DNA of 64,000 bases from Azospirillaceae bacterium (GTDB lineage: Bacteria; Pseudomonadota; Alphaproteobacteria; Azospirillales; Azospirillaceae), in the NCBI GenBank assembly GCA_028277115.1, contig JANQHG010000052.1, forward strand, positions 1 through 64,000, read 5' to 3'. The position numbers and the translations under genes were made by a program. Of this stretch, positions 8,028 through 16,426 are shown piece by piece; the stretch's first letter is position 1; each line of letters starts with the position of its first letter. The notes under the pieces were generated by a model. The model searched no databases, had not been told where the DNA came from, and saw nothing but the letters and a program-made list of their open reading frames with translations.

Positions 8028-8498
8028 TTACGCCGCCGCGCGCGCGCTGCCCGCCGCCACCCGGCCGGCGGCCGGCGCCGTCGCGACCTCGATCCGGCGC
8101 GGCCGCATGGCCTCGGGCACCTCGCGGACCAGTTCGATGTGGAGCATGCCGTCGGTCAGCGTCGCCCCGGTGACCCGGATGACGTCGGCGAGCTGGAACT
8201 TGCGCTCGAACGCGCGCTCCGCGATCCCACGATAGAGGAAGGTTCGGGTCTCGCTCTCCGCCTTGGCCTTACCCCTGACGGTCAGCCAGCCCTCGTGGCT
8301 GGTGATCTCGATGTCGTCGCCGGCAAAGCCCGCAACCGCCATCGAGATGCGATAGCCGTCGTCCGAGACCTTCTCGATGTTGTAAGGCGGATAGGAGACG
8401 CCACTGTCGTTCAGTTGAAGCGCCGCGTCCATCGCGCGGGACAGTCGGTCGAACCCGATCGTCGACCGAAACAGTGGCGACAAGTCGAAGGTGCGCAT
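8028..8498 (-). CDS. IbpA-type Hsp20 chaperone
   Basis: A 156-residue small heat-shock protein of the IbpA/HspA type. The start MRTFDLSPLFRSTIGFDRL and the downstream YPPYNIEK are the subfamily signature; the alpha-crystallin domain contains YRISMAVAGFAGDDIEI and ends with LVREVPEAMRPRRIEV. The C-terminal 25 residues are Ala/Gly-rich. A GGAGG ribosome site lies six bases before the ATG. It is the first of three Hsp20 genes on this strand, 151 bases upstream of the next. Confidence 0.94.
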   Translation of the reverse strand: MRTFDLSPLFRSTIGFDRLSRAMDAALQLNDSGVSYPPYNIEKVSDDGYRISMAVAGFAGDDIEITSHEGWLTVRGKAKAESETRTFLYRGIAERAFERKFQLADVIRVTGATLTDGMLHIELVREVPEAMRPRRIEVATAPAAGRVAAGSARAAA

Positions 8499-8683
8499 GA
8501 GTATCCTCCAAGTTGAGCGATCTCATCAGGCGCTGCCGCACCGCAAATCACGAGACGTGCCGGTCGGCCACGCCAGTTGACACGAAACCGCGGGGGCCAC
8601 CCCTTTCATCGGCTACACCCCCCGGTTCGCGGACCCGTCACGCGGCGTCCGCACCCAAAAGGTGGTTAGCTTGATTTCGGCTA

Positions 8684-9916
8684 TCAAGGGTCTGCACGCG
8701 GCCCTTGCGTTGCACCGGCCGAGACCGAGAGGAGACTTCCTGCAATGTGTCGGATGCCGTCGCCGTCGCATTGGTAGTAGACCACCAACAGCCGACCGTC
8801 GCCGAGCGCGACCGCCCACGGGTAGCCGAGGTCGCCGCTCGGCGCGTCGTCGCGTACCACCAACTCGGGCGCGTCGGCGGGCGATCCGTCGGCCGGCCGC
8901 CACAGCCGCGCGCGCACGCCGTAGGGCGGATGGCGATAGCCATAGACCAGCACGGCGCGTCCGTCGCCGAGCGCCAGGACATCGAACGGATGGCCGGTCA
9001 CCTCGTGCACGGTGGGCGCGCCCCAGGTCGCGCCGAGATCGTCCGAGGTCACGGTGATCAGCCGGTCGTCGGCGCCGAACGACCGGTGGAACGCGATCAG
9101 GCGCCCGCTGGTCGGGCACAGCCACAGCGCCGGCTCGGCATAGCCGTGTCGGCCCTCGGGGTCGGCGGCGATCGGGCCCCGGCATGCCCACCCGCACCCC
9201 CGGTCGTGCGACACGAACAGGAAGCTGACATAGGCGCGGTACCCCGGCACCCGGCCGTAGGTCGCGAGCAACAGGCGGCCGTCCGGCGCCTCGACCGGGC
9301 GGCCGCGCACGGCGCCGCCGCGCGCCGGGGTCCACCAGTTGGTCACGATCGGGGCGGTGCCGACCGGCGGCAGCCGCGGCAGATAGCGGTGGTCGGTCCA
9401 GCTGACCCCGCGATCATCGCTGAGGCGGGTGTAGCCGCCCCAGAACAGATACGCCCCCGCCGCAGCGTCGCCGCCGCCAACCACCGGGGCGCCGACCGCC
9501 CGCAAGTCCGCCGCCGCCTGCGGCGCCAGCGGGTACCAGGCGAAACCGCCCAACAAAAGCCGCCCATCGGTCAAGGCGAGCAACGAGGCGTCCTGGTCGC
9601 CGGCCTCGGGGTCGGGGGCGAGCCCGACCGGGGGCCCAAGCGGCGCCAGAGTGTCCGGCGCGAGCCAGACCGCGGCGAGCTGGGAGCGCGGGTCGAGATG
9701 ATCGATCCGGTCAAGCGCCGGGTCGGCGCCCGCCTGGTCGGCCCACAGCCAGCGCGGGTCGCGGGCGCGCCGGAACACCACCAACACCCGCCCGTCGCCG
9801 AGCCGGACCGCCGCCGGGAACGCGGCATGAAACCGGCGGTTGTGGACCACCGTCAGATCGCCGATCTTGGACAGCCCCGGCACCGTGTCCGCGCCCCCTT
9901 GCCACATTTTTTCCAC
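8684..9916 (-). CDS. BNR/Asp-box repeat protein, sialidase-like fold
   Basis: A 410-residue protein with three clear Asp-boxes: LSDDRGVSW, VSHDRGCGW and TSDDLGATW, spaced as in a six-bladed beta-propeller. Recurrent LGDGRVLVVF and LGDGRLLVVYY segments are the inner strands. The family includes exo-alpha-sialidases and other glycan-binding propellers. An N-terminal signal peptide is not evident, and the sialidase Arg triad cannot be confirmed by eye, so enzymatic activity is unproven. Given the nonulosonic-acid genes in this window, a glycan-related role is plausible but inferred. Confidence 0.75.
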   Translation of the reverse strand: MEKMWQGGADTVPGLSKIGDLTVVHNRRFHAAFPAAVRLGDGRVLVVFRRARDPRWLWADQAGADPALDRIDHLDPRSQLAAVWLAPDTLAPLGPPVGLAPDPEAGDQDASLLALTDGRLLLGGFAWYPLAPQAAADLRAVGAPVVGGGDAAAGAYLFWGGYTRLSDDRGVSWTDHRYLPRLPPVGTAPIVTNWWTPARGGAVRGRPVEAPDGRLLLATYGRVPGYRAYVSFLFVSHDRGCGWACRGPIAADPEGRHGYAEPALWLCPTSGRLIAFHRSFGADDRLITVTSDDLGATWGAPTVHEVTGHPFDVLALGDGRAVLVYGYRHPPYGVRARLWRPADGSPADAPELVVRDDAPSGDLGYPWAVALGDGRLLVVYYQCDGDGIRHIAGSLLSVSAGATQGPRADP

Positions 9917-9935
9917 CCCGACCCGATGAAAAACG

Positions 9936-9953
9936 CTTTACTTCTTTGTAAAG
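9936..9953. promoter_or_regulatory. AT-rich inverted repeat in a divergent intergenic region
   Basis: CTTTAC-N6-GTAAAG lies between the divergent BNR gene (start 9916) and the FlaG-like gene (start 10138), in an AT-rich patch unusual for this DNA. It may be an operator. Confidence 0.35.
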
Positions 9954-10137
9954 ATCACCTATCGTGTTCTACGGGGAAGTCCAAACCGGACCGCCCCTCA
10001 GCTGTCCCTCCGCGTGACGAACGGCCGCAGACTCGGATGCACGGCCGTCCGGGGCGGAGCCGGGCATCAGCAGCAGGCGGCGAGCCGTCACCGGTCGCGC
10101 CGACCTCACTCGGGGACGACGAACGCACGAGGCGGCC

Positions 10138-10713
10138 ATGGATACGGTGCTCACTCTGCCGACGGCGGCCGGTCCCTCACCGGCGGCCGCGGCGTTCCGC
10201 GGGATCCCCGCGTTCGGCGACGAGACGGAGGCCGGTCTGGCGGCCGCCCGGGGCGGCGAAGCCGCCGGCGCGGTTGACGAGGCCGCCCCTGACGACACCG
10301 CCAATCTCGACACCGCCAATCTCGACGCCAAAGACGGCGAACGCCCGAACCTGTTGGACCGCTATCTGAGCCCGGTGCTCGATTACAATTTCGCCGCGAG
10401 CCACCTCGTTATTCTATTCCGCGACCCGGAAACCGGCAAGACGGTCGACCAGATCCCGCCGGAAAGCGCGCTCAAACAATATGAGGAGGCGAATCGTCGC
10501 CGCAATCTCGATGGCACCGCCGGTGACCGGCCGGAAGACGGCGCGGCCGACCACACGGCGAACGGGACCGACGAGGCGGCGTTAACGGTTTCGCAACCGG
10601 TGCCGGCGTCGAGTGAAGGTCGGGACGGCGCGTCGGCCGCCGCGGCCGCCGCCGGTGGACCCGGCCCCGGGTCGGTCGGACGTGCCGGGGCGGCGCTCAA
10701 TTTCGTCGTCTGA
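10138..10713 (+). CDS. FlaG-like flagellar protein
   Basis: A 191-residue protein. The only ordered part (about residues 78-120) reads YNFAASHLVILFRDPETGKT and then VDQIPPESALKQYEEANRR, resembling the FlaG domain in which a strand is followed by DPETGE-x-IRQIPPEE. The flanks are low-complexity Ala/Gly/Asp. FlaG proteins influence flagellar filament length. It ends ALNFVV, a C terminus of the form N-x-V-V shared with the next gene and with 25464-26240. The neighbouring 75-residue gene starts 74 bases downstream. Confidence 0.6.
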   Translation: MDTVLTLPTAAGPSPAAAAFRGIPAFGDETEAGLAAARGGEAAGAVDEAAPDDTANLDTANLDAKDGERPNLLDRYLSPVLDYNFAASHLVILFRDPETGKTVDQIPPESALKQYEEANRRRNLDGTAGDRPEDGAADHTANGTDEAALTVSQPVPASSEGRDGASAAAAAAGGPGPGSVGRAGAALNFVV

Positions 10714-10787
10714 TGCGATCGCAATCCGATCGTCGGAGCTTTGCTAAGCTGGGCGCGCGGTCGCAGCAGGACCTGGGATAGCGGGAC

Positions 10788-11015
10788 ATGGTCGCAGAGA
10801 TCGGCTCGAACGCCGCCTACGTCTCGACCGCGCTGCAGGGGCAGGCGCGGAGCGCCTTCACGCTTGGCGCGATCGGACGGGCCGCCGAGACCCAGACCCA
10901 GACCACCGCCCGTTTGTTCGGTGCACCCGGTCCGACCGCCGCGGCGCCGGTCCCAGCCGGCGGCGGCGGCACCGTGACCGAGACCCGCGGTCAGTTGCTC
11001 AACATCGTCGTCTGA
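10788..11015 (+). CDS. small protein with N-x-V-V terminus, possibly flagellar
   Basis: A 75-residue protein starting MVAEIGSNAAYVSTALQGQA and ending QLLNIVV. No known domain is recognised. It is short and helical in the first half and Pro/Gly-rich in the second. It follows the FlaG-like gene on the same strand and is followed by a terminator-like hairpin at 11031-11064. The shared C-terminal N-x-V-V suggests a common export or binding signal with the FlaG-like protein; this is inference. Confidence 0.55.
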   Translation: MVAEIGSNAAYVSTALQGQARSAFTLGAIGRAAETQTQTTARLFGAPGPTAAAPVPAGGGGTVTETRGQLLNIVV

Positions 11016-11030
11016 CCCCGGGCGCCCGAA

Positions 11031-11064
11031 CCCGGCCGGCGCGCTCGCGGCCGGGTGGCTGGTT
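11031..11064 (+). terminator. terminator-like hairpin
   Basis: CCCGGCCG-N9-CGGCCGGG just after the 75-residue gene, followed by TGGCTGGTTTT. It separates that gene from the Mic60-like gene. Confidence 0.5.
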
Positions 11065-11239
11065 TTCCCCTCCCCGCTTCATCCGCCTTTTGCTACACTT
11101 CGACCGGGTTCCGATCGGACGGCGAACCGCGCATCGGCCCGGGCGCCGCAGGCGGATCCCGCGTGCGCCCGTCGCAGTAGGGACCGTCCCCAAGCTCGGG
11201 ATGTCCCCTCGTCCTCGTCACAACGATCGACCCGAGGTC

Positions 11240-12829
11240 ATGGTATCGTCTGCGGAAGCCACCCCGTCGAACCCGACACCGTCTGCGGCACCCCAAGTGT
11301 CGCTCGCCGAGCAGGTGATCGAACGGTTCGGCGGCATCCGCCCGATGGCGAGCAAGCTCGAAATCCCGGTGACCACGGTCCAGGGCTGGAAAAAGCGCGG
11401 CGCGATCCCGCCGACCCGGCTCAACGACCTGCGCACCGCCGCGCGCCGGCACGGCATCCGGATCGAGGATCATGAGATGGCGGCGCTCGGTCGCGGCGAC
11501 GACCGCACGGCCGACGCCGCCGCCCCGCCCAGCCAACCGGGGGACGCCCCGATGTCTTCGACCCCACCCGCATCCGCGACCCCGACGCCCACCGCCGCCC
11601 CCGACCCCGGGCAGGACGCGACGGCGCCGGCGCCACCGATCGAAACCGCCGCCGAGATCCCGCCCGTGGACATTCCCCGTTACGACATCCCGCCGCCCGA
11701 AATCCCCTTGCGCGCGGCGAGCGACGGGCCGTCCGCCCGCCCCGAGACCCCGCCCGCGGCCACGCCGGCCCCGCCGCCGCGCGCCGCCGCGCCGAGCGCG
11801 CCGGTCGCCGCGGCGGCCGCGGCCCCGAACGGCACCGCCGGCGTCGCCGACGCAGGTGGCGGCAGCGCCGGCCAGGTGCCAGACGACCGCTCGCCGCGCG
11901 TCGACGCCATGCAACCGACCCCGAAGACCCCTGTGGACAAATGGGCCGGTTTGTCGGTCGCCGCCGCGGTGGTCGCGATGGTCTCGGCCGGGGTCGCGGT
12001 GATGATGCCGTTCTGGCCGCAGGGTCCGAACGGCGAGGCGACGCTGGCACCGCGCGCGGTCGAAAAGCGGGTCGGGGAGATGGAAGGCAAAATCTCCCGG
12101 CTTGCCCTCGAACAGGTCGCGACCTCGGCAGCGCTCGAACGTCGGATCAACGCCGTAGACAGCCGGATCGCCGACGCGCGCATCGAAATCTCCCGCACGA
12201 TCAGCGACCTCGCCACCCGGGTCGGCGCGGTCGAAGGGCTGGTGTCCGATATCGAAAGCCGGATCACCTCGATGCCGGTCGGCTCGCCGACGCTGGCGAT
12301 GCTGCTGGCCGCAGGCCAACTGCGCGCCGCGCTCGCGACCGAACAGCCGTTCCAAAGCGCGCTCGCCGCGGTGCGGATGGCCGGGTTCGGCGACCCCGCA
12401 ATGCGCCGGGCGCTCGACCAGGTCGCCGGCCGCGCCGCCACCGGGGTCGCGACCGAGCAGTGGCTCGCCGACCGGTTCGACGTGTTCGCCCCGGCGATCA
12501 TATGGGAAGCGACCTCGGGCGCCCCGGTCGCGCGCATGCTCGACAGCGTCGTCGGCCTGGTCCGCGAGGTGTCGCCGCCGCTCTACCGGCTGACCGGCAT
12601 TCCCCGCGGCGACAACCCGCGCGGGATCGCCGAACGGGCCCAACTGTTGCTCGCGACCGGCAAATTCGACGACGCGGTCGCCGAGGTTGCCAAGCTCACC
12701 GGCGCCGCCGCGGAAGCCGCCGCGCCGTGGCTGACCGAGGCACGGGCCCGCCAGGCGGCCAATCGGGTCCGCTCCCTGCTCAACCAGCAGATGATGGCGT
12801 TGGTGTCGACCGCCCCGACCGTCCCCTGA
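11240..12829 (+). CDS. HTH - membrane - Mic60/mitofilin-like protein (COG4223 type)
   Basis: A 529-residue protein with an unusual order of parts. Residues 20-65 form a Cro/phage-type HTH (VIERFGGIRPMASKLEIPVT then TVQGWKKRGAIPPTR). A long Pro/Ala-rich linker follows, then one membrane segment at about 235-258, a coiled coil at 275-350, and a C-terminal domain with LLAAGQLRAALATEQPF, AATGVATEQWLADRF and APWLTEARARQAANR, the pattern of the alphaproteobacterial Mic60/mitofilin-like COG4223 proteins. These shape the inner membrane and contact outer-membrane proteins. ATG at 11201 is an alternative start; 11240 has GAGG just upstream. The relatives I know of sit beside haem genes; this one precedes a dynamin-like GTPase. 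Confidence 0.75.
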   Translation: MVSSAEATPSNPTPSAAPQVSLAEQVIERFGGIRPMASKLEIPVTTVQGWKKRGAIPPTRLNDLRTAARRHGIRIEDHEMAALGRGDDRTADAAAPPSQPGDAPMSSTPPASATPTPTAAPDPGQDATAPAPPIETAAEIPPVDIPRYDIPPPEIPLRAASDGPSARPETPPAATPAPPPRAAAPSAPVAAAAAAPNGTAGVADAGGGSAGQVPDDRSPRVDAMQPTPKTPVDKWAGLSVAAAVVAMVSAGVAVMMPFWPQGPNGEATLAPRAVEKRVGEMEGKISRLALEQVATSAALERRINAVDSRIADARIEISRTISDLATRVGAVEGLVSDIESRITSMPVGSPTLAMLLAAGQLRAALATEQPFQSALAAVRMAGFGDPAMRRALDQVAGRAATGVATEQWLADRFDVFAPAIIWEATSGAPVARMLDSVVGLVREVSPPLYRLTGIPRGDNPRGIAERAQLLLATGKFDDAVAEVAKLTGAAAEAAAPWLTEARARQAANRVRSLLNQQMMALVSTAPTVP

Positions 12830-12894
12830 CCGACGGCGAGACGGTCCTGCCGCCCCGCCCCTGCCCTTCCCGCTGATCGTCGATCGTAATAAAC

Positions 12895-14535
12895 ATGTCC
12901 CCCAAGCGTGCTTTGGCCCGACGCCTTGATTTGCTCGAATCGCACCTGCGCGCGGAACATCCGCGCCTGTTGCCGGCGCTGGCGACCTTCCGTTCGTTCG
13001 ACCGGCTGTTGCAGCGGATGGGCCTGCTGTCCCGCGCCGACTCCCTGACCAGCCGGATTGCCTGGTGGCCGGTGATCAGCGTGCTCGGGCTGTTCTCCTC
13101 AGGAAAATCGAGCTTTATCAACAGCTTCCTTGGGATGTCGCTGCAGACCACCGGCAACCAGGCGGTCGATGACAAGTTCACGGTGATCTGCTACGGCCCC
13201 GACCGGCATCATGATTCGCTGCCCGGCACCGCGCTCAACGCCGACCCGCGCTTTCCGTTCTACCGAATGAGCGACGAGATCGAGCGGGTCGCCCAAGGCG
13301 AGGGCAAGCGGATCGACGCCTATCTGCAATTGAAGACCGCGTCGAGCCCGCGGCTGCGCGGCAAGATCCTGATCGACTCGCCCGGCTTCGACGCCGACGA
13401 CCAGCGCCGCTCAACCCTGCGGGTGACCGACCACATCATGGATCTGGCCGATCTGGTGCTGGTGATGTTCGACGCCCGGCGGCCCGAGCCGGGGTCGATG
13501 TACGACACCCTAAAGCACTTGGTCGCCAAGACGGTGCAGCGCCCGGACTCGCGCAAGTTCCTGTACATCTTGAACCAGATCGACACCTCGGCGCGCGAAG
13601 ACAATCCCGAAGCGGTGGTCGGCGCCTGGCAGCGCGCGATCGCCCAGGCCGGCCTGGTCAGCGGCCGGTTCTACGGCATCTACAACCGCGAGGTCGCGCC
13701 GGCGTTCAACGACCCCACCAAACAGGCGCGCTACGAGGCGAAATCGGCCGCCGATCTCGCCGAGATCCACGGCCGGATCACCGATGTCGAGTTCGGCCGC
13801 GGCTATCGGATCGCCGGCAGCCTGGAATCGCTGGCCAACGAGCTCGAGACCGAGATCGTGCCGTGGCTGGCCGCCCGGCGGGCCGCGTGGCGTCGCGGCG
13901 TGCTCGCGCGCGAGGTCTTGGTGTTCGGCGCGATCGGCGCGGTGGTCGGCTTGCTTGCCTGGCTGATCGGGCCCGAGACCCGGGCGGCGCTCGAGACGTG
14001 GTCGCTGGCGCTGACCCCGCCATGGGCGCTCGGCCTGCCGGTCCGCCTGATCGCGGTCGCCGCCGCCGTGTTCGCGGTGCTGTGGACGATCCACGCGACG
14101 ATCCGCGCGCGGGTCGCCCGGGCGATCATCGATCGCGCCGAGCCGCGCCGCGGCCTGCTCGACCTCGACGCCCGCGGCGCGCTTGAGGCCAATTTCCGGA
14201 TTTCGGCCGGCCTGTTCCGCCGCGCGCCGGTCGGGTGGGACCATATCGCCCGGCGCCGGCTCGCCGACATCCGCGACCAGCTCGCCGCCCACGTCCAGCG
14301 CTGGAACGACGAGTACACCGACCCGGCCGGCCGCCGCCTGGACGACCCCGGTCTGCCCGCGTCCTGGGTCGCCGCGGCGCCGCCACCGCCACCGCCGCCG
14401 ACCCCGACCCCGACCCCGGCCGCGTCGCCGCCACCCGACGCGGCGCCGGTCCCGGCGACCGAACCGACGCCCGACGCCGCGCCCGCACCGCCGCGGCGCG
14501 CCCGGACCCTGCTCGACATCCTGTCCGGCCGGTAA
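12895..14535 (+). CDS. dynamin-like GTPase with two C-terminal membrane segments
   Basis: A 546-residue GTPase. The P-loop GLFSSGKSS begins at residue 65, DSPG (G3) is at 161-164 and NQID, a variant of NKxD, is at about 227-230. TTGNQAVDDKFTV at about 82-94 supplies the switch-I Thr, as in EHD/dynamin-family proteins. After a helical region come two hydrophobic segments at about 340-359 and 381-401, then a helical stretch and a Pro-rich tail with PPPPPPTPTPTP. Bacterial dynamin-like proteins bind and remodel membranes. The gene begins 65 bases after the Mic60-like gene on the same strand, so cotranscription is likely. Confidence 0.75.
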   Translation: MSPKRALARRLDLLESHLRAEHPRLLPALATFRSFDRLLQRMGLLSRADSLTSRIAWWPVISVLGLFSSGKSSFINSFLGMSLQTTGNQAVDDKFTVICYGPDRHHDSLPGTALNADPRFPFYRMSDEIERVAQGEGKRIDAYLQLKTASSPRLRGKILIDSPGFDADDQRRSTLRVTDHIMDLADLVLVMFDARRPEPGSMYDTLKHLVAKTVQRPDSRKFLYILNQIDTSAREDNPEAVVGAWQRAIAQAGLVSGRFYGIYNREVAPAFNDPTKQARYEAKSAADLAEIHGRITDVEFGRGYRIAGSLESLANELETEIVPWLAARRAAWRRGVLAREVLVFGAIGAVVGLLAWLIGPETRAALETWSLALTPPWALGLPVRLIAVAAAVFAVLWTIHATIRARVARAIIDRAEPRRGLLDLDARGALEANFRISAGLFRRAPVGWDHIARRRLADIRDQLAAHVQRWNDEYTDPAGRRLDDPGLPASWVAAAPPPPPPPTPTPTPAASPPPDAAPVPATEPTPDAAPAPPRRARTLLDILSGR

Positions 14536-14550
14536 ACCCGGCCGGACCGG

Positions 14551-15360
14551 TCACCGGCCCGTCAACGCCCGACGCAGCGCCGCGGCGACCGCGTCCGGGC
14601 TGTCGCGGCCGGCGGCCACGCTGTGGAACCGCCCGACCCACGGCGGCACCCCGGCGGTTCCGTCCGTCCCGAACCATGCCGCCAGCCGGGCGCTCACCTC
14701 GCGGCCGAGCGCCGCCAGGTCGAGCGCTTCGGCGGAGAGCACCGCGACCCGATCGACGAAGGCAAGGTTGGGGTTGTCGATCCGTGGCGCGACCCGCGGC
14801 CGCCCGAACATGCCCGACAGCCGACGCGCCTCGTCGTCGAGCCGGGCGAGCCCGACCGCGAGGTGCCGGAGCGCCCCCAAGGTCGCGACCACCACGCCGT
14901 GGACCGCCGGCTCGCCCGCGACCCGGGCCTGCCACGGCGCCGGGACCGCGCGACAGTCGGTGCGGGTGAGCGCACCCAGCGAAAGCCGTCCGTCGACCCG
15001 GGTCGCCGGGTCAACACCGTCCGGTCCGCGGCCGAGCCAACACCCGCGCTCGGTGACCGCATGGCGCCCGAGCATCCGCGCCGCCCGGTCCGGCGGCAGC
15101 ACATAGGTCACCGGCAGCTCGGGCCGCCCGCCCGCGCCGCGCTCGAGCGCGCCCGCGAGCGCGGCCAACAGGCCGGCGGCATAGGCGTCGCACCACGGAT
15201 CGACCATCAACCGCGGATCCGCCGTGAGCGAGGCGTCGGGACACCGCGCCACGGTCGCCGCAACCGGGTCGGGAACGGCCGCCGCGGCCGGCGTCCCGAT
15301 CATAGCCCCCTGCCCCACCGCGATCGCCACCGCGATCGCGATCGCCGAACGCGCCGTCAC
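14551..15360 (-). CDS. secreted protein of unknown function
   Basis: A 269-residue protein starting at GTG 15360 with a signal peptide (VTARSAIAIAVAIAVGQG, predicted cut near TPAAAA). The mature part has four spaced cysteines, in ARCPDAS, DPWCDAY, ERGCWLG and RTDCRAV, suggesting two disulphides and a periplasmic or extracellular location. The open frame extends 42 codons further upstream, but that sequence is Arg/Cys-rich and lacks a signal, so the GTG is preferred. It faces the dynamin-like gene tail to tail, 15 bases away. No family is recognised. Confidence 0.6.
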   Translation of the reverse strand: MTARSAIAIAVAIAVGQGAMIGTPAAAAVPDPVAATVARCPDASLTADPRLMVDPWCDAYAAGLLAALAGALERGAGGRPELPVTYVLPPDRAARMLGRHAVTERGCWLGRGPDGVDPATRVDGRLSLGALTRTDCRAVPAPWQARVAGEPAVHGVVVATLGALRHLAVGLARLDDEARRLSGMFGRPRVAPRIDNPNLAFVDRVAVLSAEALDLAALGREVSARLAAWFGTDGTAGVPPWVGRFHSVAAGRDSPDAVAAALRRALTGR

Positions 15361-15391
15361 CGCCGCCTCCCGATTGACCGCCGCTTGCGGT

Positions 15392-16426
15392 TCACCCGCC
15401 GCCCTCGGCGCCGAGCTCCTGCTGATACAGCCGCTCGATCGCCGGCACCAACAGCCGCAACACGATCTGCGACTTGATCGCGCCATGGCGCGCCAGCACC
15501 CGGTCGAGCGCCTCGGCCAACTCGGCGCGCAGCCGCAGGGTCATGGCACGTTTGCGCCCGGGCCGGTTTTGCCCCGGCGGGAACACCAGCGGCTCGCCGC
15601 GATCGGCCGCCGCCGCCAGCGCTTCCAGCCCCGGCGCGATCAGATCGACCATGATCTGGTGGCGATGGCACAGCCACGTCTCGGCCAGCCGGTCGAGCTT
15701 GCGCGCCACCGCCTCGGGCATCCGCAACGCCACCGCGTGGGTGTCGTCGGGGATCACCTCCTCGACCTCGATCACTGGCGGCTCCGGTGCGCGGCGCCGG
15801 GCGCCGGCGCCCGCGCGCGCCGGCAGCGCCGACACCGACGCCCCTGCCCGCTCGGCCAGCCCCGCCGGACGCGCCCGTCCGGCCGACCGCGCCGGCGCGG
15901 CCGCGCTCGACGGAAACGGCGCGACCGACGCGCCGGCCGACCCCGGCAGGCTCGATACGGCTGACGGGGGTGACGGGACAGCCTCGATTGCCGCAGCTGA
16001 TGACGGTGACGACACCGACGCACCCGACGACGATGCCGTATCCGATACGGTTGACGTCGCGGACGCAGATGATCTCGGTGGTTTGCTTGGCGGCGTCGGT
16101 TCCGGTGATCGCCCCGATGGCGTCAACGATGATGACGCACGTGACGTTGATGCCGGTGCTGACGCGTTTGCCGCAGATGACGTCTCGGCCGACGTCGCCG
16201 TCGATGATGTCGATGCCGCTGTTGCCGTGGTTGCCGGAGCGGCCGCCGGTGATCCGATCGCCGCCGCGGCGCCGGTCGGCGCGGCCGCTTCGTCCGCCGC
16301 CGCCGGCGCACCCGGGACGCTTGCGCGGCCGCCGTCGACGAAGGCGCGGAATTCCGGGCTGTCGAGCCTGAGGGCTCCTTTGGCGGCCTCAGGCCGCGAC
16401 AGGCGCAACGGCGGTTTCGGCGGCAT
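15392..16426 (-). CDS. ParA-partner DNA-binding protein with a long low-complexity linker
   Basis: A 344-residue protein starting inside the end of parA (ATG 16426, parA stop 16389). A short N terminus (LRLDSPEFRAFVDGG) is followed by about 190 residues rich in Ser, Ala, Pro and Thr. The C terminus has two helical repeats, LRMPEAVARKLDRLAETW and LRLRAELAEALDRVLARHG, each starting with a strand as in ribbon-helix-helix proteins. Position and architecture suggest the centromere-binding partner of ParA rather than a canonical ParB. The linker DNA is open on both strands, but only this strand gives recognisable ends. Confidence 0.6.
   Translation of the reverse strand: MPPKPPLRLSRPEAAKGALRLDSPEFRAFVDGGRASVPGAPAAADEAAAPTGAAAAIGSPAAAPATTATAASTSSTATSAETSSAANASAPASTSRASSSLTPSGRSPEPTPPSKPPRSSASATSTVSDTASSSGASVSSPSSAAAIEAVPSPPSAVSSLPGSAGASVAPFPSSAAAPARSAGRARPAGLAERAGASVSALPARAGAGARRRAPEPPVIEVEEVIPDDTHAVALRMPEAVARKLDRLAETWLCHRHQIMVDLIAPGLEALAAAADRGEPLVFPPGQNRPGRKRAMTLRLRAELAEALDRVLARHGAIKSQIVLRLLVPAIERLYQQELGAEGGG

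Noticed and set aside
16000-16310. Tandem DNA repeats of GATGACG type as a centromere
   Set aside because: The repeats are irregular and explained by codon use of the Ser/Thr/Ala-rich linker in the partner protein.
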